Source: an uncultured Clostridia bacterium
Lineage (GTDB): Bacteria > Bacillota > Clostridia > TANB77 > CAG-508
Assembly: GCA_934178475.1 (NCBI GenBank)
Contig: CAKPQH010000001.1
Coordinates: 62,001 to 126,000, forward strand
Reading direction: 5' to 3'
Length of the DNA stretch: 64,000 nt
Under the pieces are notes generated by a model. It was not told the DNA's origin. It made no database searches and saw nothing but the letters and a program-made list of their open reading frames with translations. Position numbers and translations under genes: made by a program. This document shows, piece after piece, positions 54,166 to 62,980 of the stretch (within the stretch, counting starts at the first letter, position 1; each line of letters opens with the position of its first letter).

Positions 54166-54235
54166 TTCTTTCTCCTTTCGCACAAATTATAATATATTGC
54201 TCTTAATAATTATGTCGAAATATGAATTCAAAAAA

Positions 54236-54263
54236 AGAAAAGTAGTTTTATTTCTACTTTTCT
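54236..54263 (-). terminator. Terminator of the hydrogenase operon
   Basis: AGAAAAGTAG/CTACTTTTCT stem with eight-base loop, followed on the minus strand by TTTTTTG. Located just after the DUF1653 gene. Confidence 0.85.
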
Positions 54264-54270
54264 AATTTTT

Positions 54271-54522
54271 CTATTCTTTTACACTTTTAATATCTTGAAG
54301 TTCAAATCTATATTTTTGTTGCACATCAGGATATTTCTCTCTATCAACTTCTGATAAAAACATATCATATGGTCTTATATACAAAGCTTTAGTATCTCCA
54401 TATAAAGGTCTATATACAACATACTTTTCTCTAGTTTCACTATGAATCGCTATATCTTCAACTAAATAATAATCTCCTTTAAAATGTTTATAAATTCCTT
54501 TTATTTCTAAATTTCTATCCAT
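54271..54522 (-). CDS. DUF1653 family protein
   Basis: 83 aa. The pattern GIYKHFKGDYYLVEDIAIHS, then SETREKYVVYRPLYGDTKAL and RPYDMFLSEV is the DUF1653 signature (G-x-Y-x-H-F-K-G, H-S-E-T, V-V-Y-x-x-L-Y-G, R-P-x-x-M-F). The family is a small beta domain of unknown role. It is the last gene of the hydrogenase unit, eight bases after hydA, which may be chance or may reflect cotranscription. Confidence 0.9.
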   Translation of the reverse strand: MDRNLEIKGIYKHFKGDYYLVEDIAIHSETREKYVVYRPLYGDTKALYIRPYDMFLSEVDREKYPDVQQKYRFELQDIKSVKE

Positions 54523-54530
54523 AACAACTC

Positions 54531-56270
54531 CTATATATCATACTTTTCTCTTGCTTTATAAGATGTATGTAATAAATGATGTGCCTTTTCGCATCCATAG
54601 TTTCCCTTCATATATTCTTTATAAAGTTTATCTATAACAGGATTTTCATGAGACTTTCTTATTGTAGATTTTTCATCAATATCATATAACACATTAGCTC
54701 TTAATCCTCTGACATCAACTTCTCTTCTTACCTTTGAAGATTTAATTGGTTGTCCTCCACCATTTACACATCCTCCAGGGCAAGCCATAATTTCAACAAA
54801 TTGATAATCTGCCTTTCCTGATTTTATTTCTTCCATTATCTTATTGGCGTTTTTAAGACTAGAAGCAACTACAATTTTTATCTCTTTTCCATCAATATTT
54901 ATAGTAGCTCTTTTTATTCCTTGTTGTCCTCTAACATCTTCATAATTAATCTCTTTTATATCTTCTCCAGTTAACACATCTGCTGCTGTTCTAAGTGCCG
55001 CTTCCATAACTCCTCCTGTCGTTCCAAATATAACTGCAGCTCCAGTAGCTTCTCCCATAGGATCGTCAAACTCTGTATCTTCCAAATCTACAAAATTTAT
55101 ATTTGCTTGTTTTATCATTCTAGCAAGTTCTCTAGTCGTTATTACAGCATCTACATCTTCAACCATCTCTTTTCTTTGTCTCTCAAATTTCTTAGCAATA
55201 CATGGCATTACTGAAACAACAAAAATTTTCTTTGGATCTATATTATTTTTTTCTGCATAATATGATTTGATAATAGCTCCAAACATTTCATGAGGCGATT
55301 TGCAACTTGATAAATGATCTGTAAGTTCTGGATAATACATTTCAGCATATTTTACCCACGCAGGGCAACAAGAAGTTATCATTGGTAAAGTTCCACCATT
55401 TTTAACCCTCTCTATAAATTCTGTTGCTTCTTCAACAATTGTTAAATCTGCTCCTGTATTTGTATCAAAAACTTTATCAAATCCAATTTTTCTAAGTGCT
55501 GTTACCATTTTTCCTTCTGCATTTGTTCCAATTGGCATTCCAAATTCTTCCCCAATTGCAACTCTAACTGCCGGAGCAGTTTGAACAACAACATAAGTTT
55601 CAGGATCTCTTAATTTTCTCCATACTTCTTTTGTAGAATCTTTTTCTTTTAAAGCTCCTACCGGACAAGCTTCAATACATTGTCCACACAAAGTACAATT
55701 TACATTATTTAAACTTGCATCACAAGCTGTACTAATTCTTGAATTAAATCCTCTTTCTGTAACACTTATTGCACCAATATTTTGAATATTTTTACAAGCT
55801 CCTATACATCTTTTACATAATATACACTTACTTGTATCTCTTACAATTGATGGAGAAAGTTCATCTATTGTAGCTGCAACTTTTTCCCCTTCAAATTCTA
55901 TATCTGTAATACCAAATTTATCTGCTAAAGCTTGTAGCTCACAATTACTATTTCTAACACATGTTAAGCAATCTCTATTATGTGCTGATAATATTAAATC
56001 TAAAGTAATTCTTCTTGCATCATTTATTTTAGGTGTATTAGTTCTAACTACCATTCCATCTTCTACCTTAGTTATACAAGAAGGTGAAAATCCACGTCTT
56101 CCCTCTATTTCAACTATACACATTCTACAATCTCCATTTTCACTTATTTCTTTTAAGAAACATAGTGTTGGGATATCTATATTTGCTTTTCTTGCTGCCT
56201 CAAGCACTGTTGAACCTTTTGACACTTCTACATCTATACCATCAATATTAACTTTTAACATTTCTGCCAT
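54531..56270 (-). CDS. hydA: [FeFe] hydrogenase catalytic subunit, NAD(P)-linked HydA/HndD type
   Basis: 579 aa. Makes or consumes H2. Domains: plant-type [2Fe-2S] (about 1-78, NGDCRMCIVEIEG), His-Cys3 [4Fe-4S] (HNRDCLTCVRNSNC), two [4Fe-4S] (CILCKRCIGACKNI and CTLCGQCIEACPVGA), then the H-cluster domain with the three signature motifs: TSCCPAW, MPCIAKKFE and MACPGGCVNGGGQP. The C-terminal small-subunit-type tail is fused (ENPVIDKLYKEYMKGNYGCE). With the upstream two genes it makes a trimeric hydrogenase of the electron-bifurcating type, using NADH and reduced ferredoxin together. Cytoplasmic. AGGAGG is before the ATG. Confidence 0.96.
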   Translation of the reverse strand: MAEMLKVNIDGIDVEVSKGSTVLEAARKANIDIPTLCFLKEISENGDCRMCIVEIEGRRGFSPSCITKVEDGMVVRTNTPKINDARRITLDLILSAHNRDCLTCVRNSNCELQALADKFGITDIEFEGEKVAATIDELSPSIVRDTSKCILCKRCIGACKNIQNIGAISVTERGFNSRISTACDASLNNVNCTLCGQCIEACPVGALKEKDSTKEVWRKLRDPETYVVVQTAPAVRVAIGEEFGMPIGTNAEGKMVTALRKIGFDKVFDTNTGADLTIVEEATEFIERVKNGGTLPMITSCCPAWVKYAEMYYPELTDHLSSCKSPHEMFGAIIKSYYAEKNNIDPKKIFVVSVMPCIAKKFERQRKEMVEDVDAVITTRELARMIKQANINFVDLEDTEFDDPMGEATGAAVIFGTTGGVMEAALRTAADVLTGEDIKEINYEDVRGQQGIKRATINIDGKEIKIVVASSLKNANKIMEEIKSGKADYQFVEIMACPGGCVNGGGQPIKSSKVRREVDVRGLRANVLYDIDEKSTIRKSHENPVIDKLYKEYMKGNYGCEKAHHLLHTSYKAREKYDI

Positions 56271-56285
56271 TTGAATATCCTCCTT

Positions 56286-58142
56286 TTAACTAATTGCCTT
56301 AAATGGGCACTTACTAATACAAGTCCCACATTTAATACATTTATCTAGGTCAATCTTATGTACTTGTTTTACTTCTCCTGAAATTGCATCAACAGGACAA
56401 TTTCTCTTACATAATCCGCAACCTTTACATTTTTCTGGATTTATCTCAATTGTTGCTAAAGCCTTACACTCTTTGGTAGCACATTTTTTATCTCTAATAT
56501 GTTCCTCATATTCATTTCTAAAATATTTAATTGTACTTAAAACAGGGTTAGGTGCTGTCTGTCCAAGTCCACATATAGAAGCATTTTGTATAGCTTTTGC
56601 AAGTTCTTCTAATTTTTCAATATCTCCTTCTTTACCTTCTCCTTTTGTTATTCTAGTTAATATTTCATGCATTCTTTTTGTACCAATTCTACATGGATTA
56701 CATTTACCACATGATTCATCAACAGTAAATCCCAAATAAAATTTAGCCAAATTTACCATACATTTTGTATCATCCATTACTATAAGTCCACCTGATCCCA
56801 TCATTGAGCCAATTTGTTTTAAAGATTCATAATCAATAGGTGTGTCTAAATCTTCTGCTGGTATACATCCTCCAGAAGGTCCTCCTGTTTGTGCAGCTTT
56901 AAAAGCTCTACCATTTGGAATTCCTCCACCAATATCAAATATTATCTCTCTTAAAGTTGTTCCCATTGGTACTTCAACAAGTCCTATATTTACAACATTT
57001 CCACCTAAAGCAAATACCTTTGTTCCTTTAGATCCTTCTGTTCCCATAGAACTATACCATTTTGCTCCATTTAATATAATTTTAGTAATATTAGCATATG
57101 TTTCAACATTATTAATTAATGTTGGTTTTTGCCACAAACCTGCATTTGCAGGAAATGGTGGCTTTAGTCTTGGTTGTCCACGTCTTCCTTCTATTGACTC
57201 TAAAAGTGCTGTTTCTTCTCCACAAACAAAAGCTCCTGCTCCAAGTCTAATCTCCATATCAAAATCAAATCCAGTATTCCAAATATTTTTTCCTAAAATT
57301 CCATATTCTCTAGCATCATCTATTGCTTTTTGAAATCTTTGTACAGCTATAGGATATTCCGCTCTTACATAAATATATCCTTTATTTGCTCCTATTGCAT
57401 ATCCTGCAATCATCATTGCTTCTAATACGCAATGTGGATCTCCTTCTAAAATACTTCTATCCATAAAAGCTCCTGGATCGCCTTCATCTGCATTACATAC
57501 TACATATTTTTGTTCACCTTGAGCCATTTTAGTAAATAGCCATTTTTTTCCTGTTGGGAATCCTGCACCTCCACGTCCTCTTAATCCTGATTCTGTAACT
57601 TCATTAATTACATCATCTTGACTCATTTCAAATAAAACTTTTTCAAGTGCTTTATATCCATCAAAAGCTATATATTCATCTATATTTTCTGGATCTATAA
57701 TTCCACAATTTTTAAGTGCTATTCTTTTTTGTTTCTTATAAAAAGTTAATTCATCTAATTGCTTTACTGTTTTATTGTCGATATCTTTACAAAGTAATCT
57801 TTCAACTATTTCACCATTTTGAATATGTTTTTCAACTATCTCTTCACAATCTTCTGGCCTAACCATTGCATAAAAAACATCTTCTGGTCTAATTATAACA
57901 ATAGGGCCTTTAGCACAAAGTCCAAAACATCCAGTTTGTATTACTCTTACATTTTCTATTCCTTTTTCTTTTAATATCTTTCTAAAATTTTCAATTATTA
58001 TTGGTGATTTTGAAGATGTACATCCAGTACCATGACATACCAATATATGTTTTTCTTTTGAACTAGAATTAATATTAACTCTTAAATCTAATTCTTTTCT
58101 TTTTTCTTCTCTTATTTTTCTAATTTCTTCTAGAGTCTTCAT
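56286..58142 (-). CDS. hydB: NADH-binding subunit of the hydrogenase, NuoF/HydB type
   Basis: 618 aa. N-terminal thioredoxin-like [2Fe-2S] domain (HILVCHGTGCTSSKS, CFGLCAKGP), NuoF core with the NADH/FMN motifs GLRGRGGAGFPTGKKW and YVVCNADEGDPGAFMDRSIL, the GAGAFVCGEETALLESIEG segment, the [4Fe-4S] binding SCGKCNPCRIGTKR, and at the C-terminus a 2x[4Fe-4S] ferredoxin domain (CKGCGLCKRNCPVDAI, CIKCGTCISKCPFKAI). This is the full HydB layout. It lies 15 bases upstream of hydA and 22 bases downstream of hydC. Confidence 0.95.
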   Translation of the reverse strand: MKTLEEIRKIREEKRKELDLRVNINSSSKEKHILVCHGTGCTSSKSPIIIENFRKILKEKGIENVRVIQTGCFGLCAKGPIVIIRPEDVFYAMVRPEDCEEIVEKHIQNGEIVERLLCKDIDNKTVKQLDELTFYKKQKRIALKNCGIIDPENIDEYIAFDGYKALEKVLFEMSQDDVINEVTESGLRGRGGAGFPTGKKWLFTKMAQGEQKYVVCNADEGDPGAFMDRSILEGDPHCVLEAMMIAGYAIGANKGYIYVRAEYPIAVQRFQKAIDDAREYGILGKNIWNTGFDFDMEIRLGAGAFVCGEETALLESIEGRRGQPRLKPPFPANAGLWQKPTLINNVETYANITKIILNGAKWYSSMGTEGSKGTKVFALGGNVVNIGLVEVPMGTTLREIIFDIGGGIPNGRAFKAAQTGGPSGGCIPAEDLDTPIDYESLKQIGSMMGSGGLIVMDDTKCMVNLAKFYLGFTVDESCGKCNPCRIGTKRMHEILTRITKGEGKEGDIEKLEELAKAIQNASICGLGQTAPNPVLSTIKYFRNEYEEHIRDKKCATKECKALATIEINPEKCKGCGLCKRNCPVDAISGEVKQVHKIDLDKCIKCGTCISKCPFKAIS

Positions 58143-58164
58143 AAATTCCTCCTAAAATAAAATC

Positions 58165-58668
58165 TTATTTATTCATTAAATTATCTAATGCTTCATCTAA
58201 TGTTTTTACAGTAGCTTTACCGTATACCTCTTCATTTATCATAAATACTGGAGCTAATCCACATGCCCCTACACATCTTGTTTCAACTAAAGAAAACTGT
58301 CCATCTTCAGTCGTATCTCCTACTTCAATTTTTAATCTTTCTTTTGCTCTTTCTAATATTTTTTCTGATCCTTTAACAAAACATGCTGTTCCCAAACATA
58401 CAGAAATATTGTATTTTCCTTTTGGTTTTAACGTAAATCTTGAATAAAATGTTATTACTCCATAGATATCTGCCATAGGCATATCTAAATATTCAGAGAT
58501 TCTTTCTTGTACTTCTTTAGGTATATAACCATATTTTTCCTGAACTTCATTCAATATTTGAATTAAGTTATCTTTTTCATGACTATATTTATTTAATATA
58601 GTTTCAATTTTTTCATCTCTTTGCTTGCAGCATTTTTCACAAGATTGTTTTTCGTTTTCTGGTTTCAT
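58165..58668 (-). CDS. hydC: [2Fe-2S] subunit of the hydrogenase, NuoE/HydC type
   Basis: 167 aa. NuoE family: ILNEVQEKYGYIPKEVQERI, MPMADIYGVITFYSRFTLKP, and the four cluster cysteines in CLGTACFVKG and TRCVGACGLAPV. The N-terminus has an extra cysteine pair (SCEKCCKQRDE), not part of the usual motif. First gene of the hydC-hydB-hydA unit, with GGAGGG before ATG and a clear promoter upstream. Confidence 0.94.
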   Translation of the reverse strand: MKPENEKQSCEKCCKQRDEKIETILNKYSHEKDNLIQILNEVQEKYGYIPKEVQERISEYLDMPMADIYGVITFYSRFTLKPKGKYNISVCLGTACFVKGSEKILERAKERLKIEVGDTTEDGQFSLVETRCVGACGLAPVFMINEEVYGKATVKTLDEALDNLMNK

Positions 58669-58709
58669 ATTTTTCCCTCCATTATTTATAATATTAAAAC
58701 ACCATTCTC

Positions 58710-58738
58710 ATTATATCAACTTTATATTTATTTTTCAA
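58710..58738 (-). promoter_or_regulatory. Promoter of the hydrogenase operon
   Basis: TTGAAA (58733-58738), 17 bases, TATAAT (58710-58715). Confidence 0.75.
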
Positions 58739-58782
58739 CAAACAATATCAAATATTTTTATGCATTTTTTTCCTCTAAAACA

Positions 58783-58811
58783 TTGCAAAATCCCAAATAT
58801 TAATATACAAT
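58783..58811 (+). promoter_or_regulatory. Promoter of asnS
   Basis: TTGCAA (58783-58788), 17 bases, TACAAT (58806-58811). The leader is only about 30 bases, leaving no room for a T-box. Confidence 0.6.
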
Positions 58812-58845
58812 ACCTTTATAATATTTTTAGGAAGGATGACTTATT

Positions 58846-60237
<1,392 letters not shown>

Positions 60238-60253
60238 TAAAACAATTAATTCA

Positions 60254-60304
60254 AAAATACACTTAAAATTAAATGAATAGTTTAATTTTAAGTGTATTTT
60301 TTTA
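60254..60304 (+). terminator. Terminator of asnS (usable on both strands)
   Basis: AAAATACACTTAAAATTAAA/TTTAATTTTAAGTGTATTTT stem of about 19 bp followed by a T run. Confidence 0.9.
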
Positions 60305-60310
60305 TAACCT

Positions 60311-61141
60311 TTATTTTTCCTTTATAGTACTTTTATTTTTTTGTGTAATCTTATTTATTTCTGCTCCAACAAAAATAATATACATACTAATATATATCCA
60401 CATCAATACAAGTAATACTGATGTTAAACTTCCATACATAGAAGCAAAATTTTTAAACACATCTAAATATACAGAAAATACTTTCGAAACACACAACCAC
60501 CCTACTACAGAAAAAACCGCTCCAGGTATTTGAGAAGAAATAGTAACTTTATGCCTTGGTATTCCTTTATAAATATATATAAATACTAAAAACAATATTA
60601 AAATTATTATTATATTTTTCATAAAATTTATAACTGTTCCTAAATATTCTGCATTATTAAATATCTTATATATTTCTTGTGTTAATGTATTTCCAAAAAT
60701 AACTAAAGCTAAAGAAATTATAATAAATACCAAAAACTCAATTGTGTTTAATATTGATGTAATCGTTTGTTTCACATACATAAGCTTTACATTTTTTATT
60801 TCAAAAACTGAATTAAGTCCCTTATTTAAAGCATAAAATCCTTTTCTCGCGGCCCATAATGTTATTATAACAGATAAAACTGTTGTAGTAACCGATTTTG
60901 AAGATACCTCTTCAATTATAGAAAATATTGCACCTTCCATACTTCCTGGTATTACCGATTTTATTATATTATACAATGTTTCCTGTGATATATTAAAATA
61001 TTGTATTAAGCTAAGCAATAATATAAGAAAGGGCATAAATGATAAAAATATATAATATGCACATTGTGCAGAATATTCTCCTAAATTATCATTAAAAATA
61101 TTAGAAAGAAACTCATTAACTATCTTCTTAGCTTTTTCCAT
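60311..61141 (-). CDS. YihY/BrkB family membrane protein
   Basis: 276 aa, about six membrane helices. Pattern QCAYYIFLSFMPFLILLLSL, VITLWAARKGFYALNKGLNS, FLVFIYIYKGIPRHKVTISS, GAVFSVVGWLCVSKVFSVYL and MYGSLTSVLLVLMWIYISMY is typical of YihY (formerly rbn/BrkB; RNase BN annotation is historical and wrong). The molecular role is unresolved. Start ATG ending 61141 has CGGAG seven bases upstream; the longer frame is rejected. Alone in its unit. Confidence 0.9.
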   Translation of the reverse strand: MEKAKKIVNEFLSNIFNDNLGEYSAQCAYYIFLSFMPFLILLLSLIQYFNISQETLYNIIKSVIPGSMEGAIFSIIEEVSSKSVTTTVLSVIITLWAARKGFYALNKGLNSVFEIKNVKLMYVKQTITSILNTIEFLVFIIISLALVIFGNTLTQEIYKIFNNAEYLGTVINFMKNIIIILILFLVFIYIYKGIPRHKVTISSQIPGAVFSVVGWLCVSKVFSVYLDVFKNFASMYGSLTSVLLVLMWIYISMYIIFVGAEINKITQKNKSTIKEK

Positions 61142-61221
61142 AAACAATCTCCGTTTCATTTTTTTTGATTATACCATATCAATATATTTTATTCAATCAG
61201 TATTAAATTAAAACCTAAAAA

Positions 61222-61244
61222 GAACTCTGTAATCATCAGAGTCC
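61222..61244 (-). terminator. Terminator of hsp20
   Basis: GAACTCTG/CAGAGTCC hairpin with seven-base loop, followed on the minus strand by TTTTTAGGTTTT. Confidence 0.75.
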
Positions 61245-61253
61245 TTTAAATAA

Positions 61254-61670
61254 TTATTCTATTGGTATATATTTCTTTTCAGGTAGTTCCTTCTTTTCTT
61301 CTTTTTTAGGAACTTCTATAGTTAATGTTCCATTTTTAAATTTAGCTTTTATTTCATCCTCAGTCACATTTTCTCCAATATAGAAACTTCTAGAACATTC
61401 TCCTGAATATCTTTCTTTACGTACAAATTTTCCTTTTTCTTCATCATTTTCTTCTTTATTGACAGTTGCATGAATAGTTAAATATCCATCTTGTATTTCC
61501 AATTTTATTCCATCTTTCTCATATCCAGGCAAATCAATATCAATAATAAATTTATCCTTTTTCTCTTTTATATCTGTCTTCATTAATTTGCTTTCTCTCT
61601 CATTGAAAAAATCATCTCCAAACACATCTCCAAATAAATCAAACTCATGTCTTCTAGGTATCATCATCAT
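61254..61670 (-). CDS. Small heat shock protein, Hsp20/alpha-crystallin family
   Basis: 138 aa. ATP-independent holdase. N-terminal segment MMMIPRRHEFDLFGDVFGDD, alpha-crystallin domain (about 40-125: DIKEKKDKFIIDIDLPGYEK, ECSRSFYIGENVTEDEIKAK, FKNGTLTIEVPK) and a C-terminal tail KKYIPIE with the I-x-I oligomerisation motif. AGGAG is nine bases before the first of three ATGs; the longer frame (to 61727) has no site. A CIRCE-like operator overlaps its promoter, suggesting HrcA control. Confidence 0.95.
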   Translation of the reverse strand: MMMIPRRHEFDLFGDVFGDDFFNERESKLMKTDIKEKKDKFIIDIDLPGYEKDGIKLEIQDGYLTIHATVNKEENDEEKGKFVRKERYSGECSRSFYIGENVTEDEIKAKFKNGTLTIEVPKKEEKKELPEKKYIPIE

Positions 61671-61764
61671 AAAAATCAACTCCTTTAATTTATATTTATG
61701 TGTTGACACTTGATGGGAGTGGCACATATATTTATGATAAATATTTTTACCATTTACATATATT

Positions 61765-61792
61765 ATTATACATCTATTTTTAGCAGTGTCAA
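61765..61792 (-). promoter_or_regulatory. Promoter of hsp20
   Basis: TTGACA (61787-61792), 16 bases, TATAAT (61765-61770); about 90-base leader. Confidence 0.75.
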
Positions 61793-61806
61793 TAGTAGAT
61801 TGCTAA
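61780..61806. promoter_or_regulatory. CIRCE-like HrcA operator
   Basis: TTAGCAGTG-9 bases-GATTGCTAA; the CIRCE consensus is TTAGCACTC-N9-GAGTGCTAA, so 15 of 18 arm positions match and the spacing is exact. It overlaps the -35 of the hsp20 promoter. Confidence 0.65.
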
Positions 61807-61914
61807 TTTTCACAAAATTTTCACAAATTTTCTAAAACACTTACTACATCTCGTATTGCCGTTTCACTGTAAAAATGTTATAATACTTTTTATAAATTAT
61901 TAAAGGAGAAAATT

Positions 61915-62364
61915 ATGGAAATATCAGAAAAGAATGAAAATACTACTGAATATTGGAATCAAATAATTCCAGAATTATCAGTAACAAATTTAGAAAAAAG
62001 CTTGAATTTTTATACAACTATAGGCTTTAAAATAAAATATGAAAGGCCTGAAAATAAATTCGCTTTTATATATTTTAATAAAATACAATTTATGTTACAA
62101 GAATTATCTAGTAATGATAAATGGAATGTAGGAACTCTTACATATCCTTTTGGTAATGGTATAAATTTTCAATTAGAAGTTACTAATATAGACAAAATAT
62201 ATTATAACTTAAAAAAACAAAAATATAAAATATCTTTTGATATTGAAGAAAATTGGTATAGACAAGAAAACAAATTATTAGGCAACAAAGAATTTTTAAT
62301 TCAAGATCCAGATGGTTATTTATTAAGATTTTTTGAAGATATAGGAGAAAAAGATATATGTTAA
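61915..62364 (+). CDS. VOC superfamily (glyoxalase/bleomycin resistance-like) protein
   Basis: 149 aa. Pattern IPELSVTNLEKSLNFYTTIG, FKIKYERPENKFAFIYFNKI, GINFQLEVTNIDKIYYNLKK and FLIQDPDGYLLRFFEDIGE is the vicinal-oxygen-chelate fold; the closing QDPDGYLLRFFE is very characteristic. It resembles bleomycin-resistance binding proteins more than glyoxalase I because the metal-binding set is incomplete. AAAGGAGAAAA precedes the ATG. It overlaps the acetyltransferase gene by seven bases, so the two are cotranslated. Confidence 0.85.
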   Translation: MEISEKNENTTEYWNQIIPELSVTNLEKSLNFYTTIGFKIKYERPENKFAFIYFNKIQFMLQELSSNDKWNVGTLTYPFGNGINFQLEVTNIDKIYYNLKKQKYKISFDIEENWYRQENKLLGNKEFLIQDPDGYLLRFFEDIGEKDIC

Positions 62365-62819
62365 AAATATATAATTTAAAAGATAAACCAGAATATATTG
62401 AAGAAGTCGCTATTTTGACTCAAAAAGAATGGGGTAATCAAGTCTACCCATCAAAAGAATTCAATAACAAAGTAACTAAAAAAATCGAAAAAATAAAACT
62501 CAATTTTAGCAATCCATACTATTGTAAATTAATTTTACTAAAAGACTCTACTTTAATAGGTTTTATTTCAATTTTCCAATATGATATAGATAACAGATAT
62601 GACTTATCCCCTTGTTATTCAACAATGTTTATAAAAGAAGAATATCGTAATCGTGGATATTCTAAAATTTTAAATTCTGCTATATTAAAAGAAGCTAGAA
62701 ATAGAGATTTTAAAAAAATATATTTAAAAACTTCTCTATCAAACTATTATGAAAAATTTGGTGCAAAATATCTAGAAGATTTAAATGATAACGAAAAAAT
62801 TTATTATTTTGAATTATAA
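62358..62819 (+). CDS. GNAT family N-acetyltransferase
   Basis: 153 aa. Acetyl-CoA site motif EEYRNRGYSKILNSAILKEA (Q/R-x-x-G-x-G/A pattern; here R-N-R-G-Y-S), preceded by strand LIGFISIFQYDI and followed by KIYLKTSLSNYYEKFGAKYL. Substrate unknown. Second gene of the pair with the VOC protein; a joint role in small-molecule resistance is possible but not shown. Confidence 0.87.
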   Translation: MLKIYNLKDKPEYIEEVAILTQKEWGNQVYPSKEFNNKVTKKIEKIKLNFSNPYYCKLILLKDSTLIGFISIFQYDIDNRYDLSPCYSTMFIKEEYRNRGYSKILNSAILKEARNRDFKKIYLKTSLSNYYEKFGAKYLEDLNDNEKIYYFEL

Positions 62820-62838
62820 TTTTTAATTGACTATTTTA

Positions 62839-62867
62839 TTTACAAACACATAAAATCGTGATATTAT
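62839..62867 (+). promoter_or_regulatory. Promoter of the metallo-beta-lactamase nuclease gene
   Basis: TTTACA (62839-62844), 17 bases, TATTAT (62862-62867). The 107-base leader includes an orphan AGGAGGTG (62913-62920) with no good start codon after it. Confidence 0.6.
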
Positions 62868-62980
62868 ATTAACATAATGTAGCTTTATATACATTAAATT
62901 ATTGTCTAATGTAGGAGGTGAATTTAGTAGTTATTGTTTTATTAGTCCCAAATTTATAATAAAAGAAAGGAGAATTCTAT

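Noticed and set aside
58800..58845. T-box leader for asnS
   Set aside because: The distance from promoter to start codon is about 30 bases, too short for a T-box.
60311..61141. Ribonuclease BN
   Set aside because: The YihY family carried this name by mistake; it is a membrane protein without nuclease motifs.
61700..61735. Second inverted repeat upstream of hsp20 (TGTTGACAC...GTGGCACA)
   Set aside because: Arms match poorly and it lies in the transcribed leader; the 61780-61806 element fits CIRCE far better.
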